From Maricaulis sp036231565 (GTDB taxonomy: Bacteria > Pseudomonadota > Alphaproteobacteria > Caulobacterales > Maricaulaceae), in assembly GCA_036231565.1 (NCBI GenBank), contig JAZAHA010000016.1, forward strand, positions 62,001 through 126,000: a DNA stretch of 64,000 nt, in the 5' to 3' direction. Under the pieces are notes generated by a model. It worked only from the letters and a program-made list of their open reading frames with translations. It was not told the DNA's origin and did not search any database. The translations under genes were made by a program, and so were the position numbers. Shown here piece by piece: positions 61,161 to 64,000 of this stretch (the first letter of the stretch is position 1; each line of letters begins with the position of its first letter).

Positions 61161-62390
61161 ATGGCACAAGACGAACCCCGCTTCCATGTTCCGGCGCCTC
61201 ATGTCCGGCCCGGCGACACGCCCGACTTCTCCCATCTCGACCTGCAGGCTGCCGGTGAGGCGCCGCGTCCCGACCCGTCCGTTGCGGGCATGGAGACGCG
61301 CGACCTGGCGCTCGGCCTGATCGGTGTGCTCGATCACAACCACCAGGCCGTCGGCGACTGGGATCCCAAGCTGCAGCCGGATGTGCTGCGCGAGGGTCTG
61401 CGCCACATGATGCTCACCCGCGCCTATGACGACCGCATGCTGAAGCTGCAGCGCCAGGGCAAGATGAGCTTCTACATGAAGTCGACGGGCGAGGAGGCGG
61501 TTGCCGTCGCCGGCGCGATGGCGCTGGACAAGGGCGACATGGTCTTCCCGTCCTACCGCCAGCAGGGCATCCTGTTTGCGCGCGGCCGCGACATTGTCGA
61601 CATGATGTGCCACTGCATCTCCAACAGCCGGGACAATCTGAAGGGCCGCCAGCTGCCGGTGCACTACACCTGGGCCGAGGGCAATTTCTTCTCGATCTCG
61701 GGCAATCTGGCGACGCAATTCCCGCAGGCCGTGGGCTATGCGATGGCGTGCCAGTACAAGGGCGACAAGCAGATCGCCGCAAGCTGGATCGGCGAGGGTT
61801 CGACCGCCGAGGGCGACTTCCATGGCGCGCTGGTTCTGGCCTCGACCTACAAGGCGCCGGTGATCCTCAACGTCGTCAACAATCAGTGGGCCATCTCGAC
61901 CTTCCAGGGCATCGCTGCCGGTCAGTCGCCCAGCTTCGCGCTCAAGGGCCTCGGCTATGGCCTCGCCTCGCTGCGGGTCGACGGCAATGACTTCCTCGCC
62001 GTCTATGCCGCCACGCAATGGGCCGCCGAACGCGCCCGTGCCGGTCATGGCGCCACGGTGATCGAGACCTTTACCTATCGCGCCGACGCGCACTCCACCT
62101 CGGATGACCCGTCCGGCTACCGTCCCAAGGGCGAGAACGAGATCTGGCCGCTGGGCGATCCGATCGCGCGCCTGAAGAACCATCTCATCGGTCTGGGCGA
62201 GTGGGACGAGGAGCGTCACACCGCGCTGGAGAAGGAACTGAACGAGCTGGTGATCGCCTCCTACAAGGAAGCGGAAAGCCACGGCACGCTGCATGACGGC
62301 CCGCTGTCGCCGGTCAATTCCATCTTCGAGGATGTTTACGCCGAACAGGACTGGCGCCTGCGCCGCCAGCGCCAGGATCTGGGAGTCTAG
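61161..62390 (+). CDS. bkdA1: Branched-chain 2-oxoacid dehydrogenase E1 alpha
   Basis: A 409-residue thiamine-diphosphate-dependent subunit that decarboxylates the 2-oxoacids of Val, Leu and Ile. The ThDP motif runs SWIGEGSTAEGDFHGALVLA to NVVNNQWAIS. The N-terminal extension (FHVPAPHVRPGDTPDFSHLD) is characteristic of BkdA1 rather than pyruvate dehydrogenase E1alpha, as is FTYRADAHSTSDDPSGYRPK, the phosphorylation-loop region. First gene of the operon; 3 bp before the E1 beta gene. Confidence 0.93.
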   Translation: MAQDEPRFHVPAPHVRPGDTPDFSHLDLQAAGEAPRPDPSVAGMETRDLALGLIGVLDHNHQAVGDWDPKLQPDVLREGLRHMMLTRAYDDRMLKLQRQGKMSFYMKSTGEEAVAVAGAMALDKGDMVFPSYRQQGILFARGRDIVDMMCHCISNSRDNLKGRQLPVHYTWAEGNFFSISGNLATQFPQAVGYAMACQYKGDKQIAASWIGEGSTAEGDFHGALVLASTYKAPVILNVVNNQWAISTFQGIAAGQSPSFALKGLGYGLASLRVDGNDFLAVYAATQWAAERARAGHGATVIETFTYRADAHSTSDDPSGYRPKGENEIWPLGDPIARLKNHLIGLGEWDEERHTALEKELNELVIASYKEAESHGTLHDGPLSPVNSIFEDVYAEQDWRLRRQRQDLGV

Positions 62391-62393
62391 GAC

Positions 62394-63407
62394 ATGGCCA
62401 CGATGAACATGATCCAGGCGCTCAACTCGGCCCTGGATGTGATGATGGAACGCGATGGCGACGTCGTCAGCTTCGGCGAGGATGCCGGCTATTTCGGCGG
62501 CGTGTTCCGCGTCACGGCGAACCTGCAGAAGAAATACGGTCTCGACCGCTCCTTCGATGCACCGATCAACGAGGCGGCGATCGTCGCCATGGCGATCGGC
62601 ATGGCCGCCCGCGGCCTCAAGCCTGTCGCGGAAATCCAGTTTGCCGACTATATCTTCCCCGGCCTCGACCAGATCGTGTCCGAACTGTCGCGCCTGCGCT
62701 ATCGCACGGCCGGCACGTTCACCGCACCGGTGGTGATCCGCACGCCCTGCGGCGGCGGTATCCGCGGCGGCCAGACCCACTCGATGAGCCCGGAAGCCTT
62801 CTTCACCCACATCCCGGGTGTGCAGGTGATGATGCCGTCCAACCCGTATGACGCGAAGGGCATGCTCATCTCGGCCATCGAAAGCCCGGATCCGGTGATC
62901 TTCTTCGAGCCCAAGCGTCTCTATAACGGTCCGTTCGACGGGCATTCCGGCGGCGCGCTGTCGTCCTGGGGCAAACATCCCAAGGGCGAGGTGCCCGAAG
63001 GCCACTACACCGTGCCGATCGGCAAGGCGGACGTGGTTCGCGAAGGCAGTGCCGTGACCATCGTCACCTATGGCACGCTGGTGCTCGTTGCCCAGGCGGC
63101 AGCGGAAAAGGCCGGCGTGGATGCGGAGATCATCGATCTGCGCACCCTGGTCCCCTACGACATCGAGACGATCGCCCGTTCGGTCAACAAGACCGGCCGC
63201 TGCATCGTTGCCCAGGAAGCGCCGCGCACATCCGGCTTCGCAGCCGAGCTGGCCGCGCAGATCCAGGAAGAATGCTTCTACGCCCTCGAGGCGCCGATCC
63301 AGCGCGTCACCGGCTGGGACACACCTTACCCGCATGCGCATGAATGGTCCTACTTCCCGGGCCCGGAGCGTTTCATCAATGCGATGAACGCCGTTCTGGA
63401 GGCTTAA
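62394..63407 (+). CDS. bkdA2: Branched-chain 2-oxoacid dehydrogenase E1 beta
   Basis: A 337-residue partner of E1 alpha; the two form a heterotetramer. The N-terminal transketolase-type pyrimidine domain (MNMIQALNSALDVMMERDGD, VVSFGEDAGYFGGVFRVTAN) and the C-terminal domain (IVTYGTLVLVAQAAAEKAGV, EIIDLRTLVPYDIETIARSV) are complete. FADYIFPGLDQIVSELSRLR is typical of branched-chain enzymes. It begins 3 bp after the E1 alpha stop codon. Confidence 0.94.
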   Translation: MATMNMIQALNSALDVMMERDGDVVSFGEDAGYFGGVFRVTANLQKKYGLDRSFDAPINEAAIVAMAIGMAARGLKPVAEIQFADYIFPGLDQIVSELSRLRYRTAGTFTAPVVIRTPCGGGIRGGQTHSMSPEAFFTHIPGVQVMMPSNPYDAKGMLISAIESPDPVIFFEPKRLYNGPFDGHSGGALSSWGKHPKGEVPEGHYTVPIGKADVVREGSAVTIVTYGTLVLVAQAAAEKAGVDAEIIDLRTLVPYDIETIARSVNKTGRCIVAQEAPRTSGFAAELAAQIQEECFYALEAPIQRVTGWDTPYPHAHEWSYFPGPERFINAMNAVLEA

Positions 63408-63408
63408 G

Positions 63409-64000
63409 ATGAGCGAATACCGCTACAAGATGCCCGATGTCGGCGAAGGGATCGTCGAGGCCGAGATCGTCGAATGGCACGTCAAGGAAGGTGACACCGT
63501 CACCGAGGACCAGCACGTGCTGGACGTGATGACAGACAAGGCGACGGTGGAAATCCCCTGCGCCGTGAACGGCACGGTCACCAAGCTGGTCGGCGCACCG
63601 GGCGATGTCATCGCTGTGGGCACCGAGATCATGTTCATCGCCACCGATGGCGCGGCGCCGGCCGAGGACGCGGCGAAAGAGCCGGAGCCGGAAGCGCCGG
63701 CCCGGCCCGAGCCGAAAAAGCCGGTCGAGCCGGAACAGGCTGCTGCGGCGCCCTCCGTGGCCGCCCGCATGACCGGTGAGCGCCCGCTGGCCAGCCCGGC
63801 CGTGCGCAAGCGGGCCCTGGACAAGGATATCGATCTCGGCCTGGTGCCGGGCACCGGTCCGGCCGGCCGCATCACGCACGAGGATCTGGACGATTTCATC
63901 AAGTCCGGCGGACGCCTCGCGTCGAAGTCCGGCGGGGGCGGCACGGCGATCCGTGCGCCGCAGACGGGTGTCACCGAGGAGAAGGTGATCGGCCTGCGCC
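63409..64000 (+). CDS. bkdB: Branched-chain 2-oxoacid dehydrogenase E2, 3' partial
   Basis: Dihydrolipoamide acyltransferase core of the complex; the window ends before its stop codon. About 197 residues are visible: the lipoyl domain (KMPDVGEGIVEAEIVEWHVK) with the lipoylated lysine in DVMTDKATVEIP, a Pro/Glu/Ala linker, and the E3-binding domain (LASPAVRKRALDKDIDLGLV, PGTGPAGRITHEDLDDFI). The catalytic acyltransferase domain lies beyond the window. The ATG at 63409 overlaps the TAAG region just after the E1 beta stop, with GGAGG 10 nt upstream. Confidence 0.93.
   Translation, partial: MSEYRYKMPDVGEGIVEAEIVEWHVKEGDTVTEDQHVLDVMTDKATVEIPCAVNGTVTKLVGAPGDVIAVGTEIMFIATDGAAPAEDAAKEPEPEAPARPEPKKPVEPEQAAAAPSVAARMTGERPLASPAVRKRALDKDIDLGLVPGTGPAGRITHEDLDDFIKSGGRLASKSGGGGTAIRAPQTGVTEEKVIGLR

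Noticed and set aside
61143..63341. A 732-codon minus-strand frame opposite the bkd genes
   Set aside because: Antisense shadow of E1 alpha and E1 beta, which show clear thiamine-diphosphate enzyme motifs.

Overview
The window is from a high-GC alphaproteobacterium of the Caulobacterales/Maricaulales type (Hyphomonadaceae/Maricaulaceae-like). The evidence is a CtrA orthologue, the phosphotransferase ChpT, the CtrA inhibitor SciP (DUF1153), an FlbD-type sigma-54 activator and a dense set of CcrM-type GANTC sites, all mixed with flagellar and chemotaxis genes. I saw no rRNA, tRNA, insertion sequence or CRISPR array. Family names come from reading the sequence; no database search was run.

Region 1 (1-8.9 kb) is mixed metabolism and efflux. 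It holds a 1-Cys peroxiredoxin cut by the window edge; an amidohydrolase operon closed by a small XRE regulator, with two operator-like repeats in front; a TetR-controlled HlyD/ATPase/ABC-2 permease operon on the minus strand; an ABA4-like membrane protein; a basic orphan protein preceded by a 31-codon ORF and a strong terminator; and a MAPEG protein. Region 2 (9-17.2 kb) carries prfA-prmC-DUF4167-clpB, interrupted by minus-strand MATE and MOSC genes. Region 3 (17.2-19.4 kb) has a small glyoxalase-like-domain protein with 11-bp iterons upstream, and an M23 cell-wall peptidase.

Region 4 (19.6-29.3 kb) is the signalling core: chpT, then cheA-cheW-cheY-cheB-cheR on the plus strand, ctrA on the minus strand, and fliI-fliJ on the plus strand. 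The 525-bp ctrA/fliI divergence contains ten GANTC sites in two clusters, which suggests cell-cycle methylation control of both genes. Region 5 (29.3-38.8 kb) holds a haem-type TonB receptor divergent from a DUF6607 lipoprotein, with Fur-like boxes between them. It also holds a four-gene operon of an RND/MMPL permease, a LolA-like periplasmic protein, an outer-membrane barrel and a LysR regulator, which looks like a cell-envelope lipid export system.

Region 6 (38.4-56.2 kb) is flagellar. A long minus-strand operon runs fliF-fliG-fliH-fliN-flbD-flhA-flhF-flhG plus a small membrane gene. Then come sciP, flgE, flgD and fliK on the minus strand and flgK-flgL on the plus strand. Divergent sigma-54 promoters lie between fliK and flgK, as expected for FlbD-controlled late flagellar genes, and CtrA-like boxes lie before fliF, sciP and ctrA.

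Region 7 (56.3-64 kb) has mnmA, a perfect 27-bp-arm hairpin, a ParD/ParE pair, a CPBP protease, a thiolase, a small membrane protein, an Lrp/BkdR-type regulator, and the divergent branched-chain 2-oxoacid dehydrogenase genes (E1alpha, E1beta, partial E2). The strongest candidates for new biology are the GANTC clusters at ctrA/fliI, the leader-ORF/terminator unit near 8.1 kb, the MMPL/LolA/barrel operon, and the perfect 27-bp inverted repeat.
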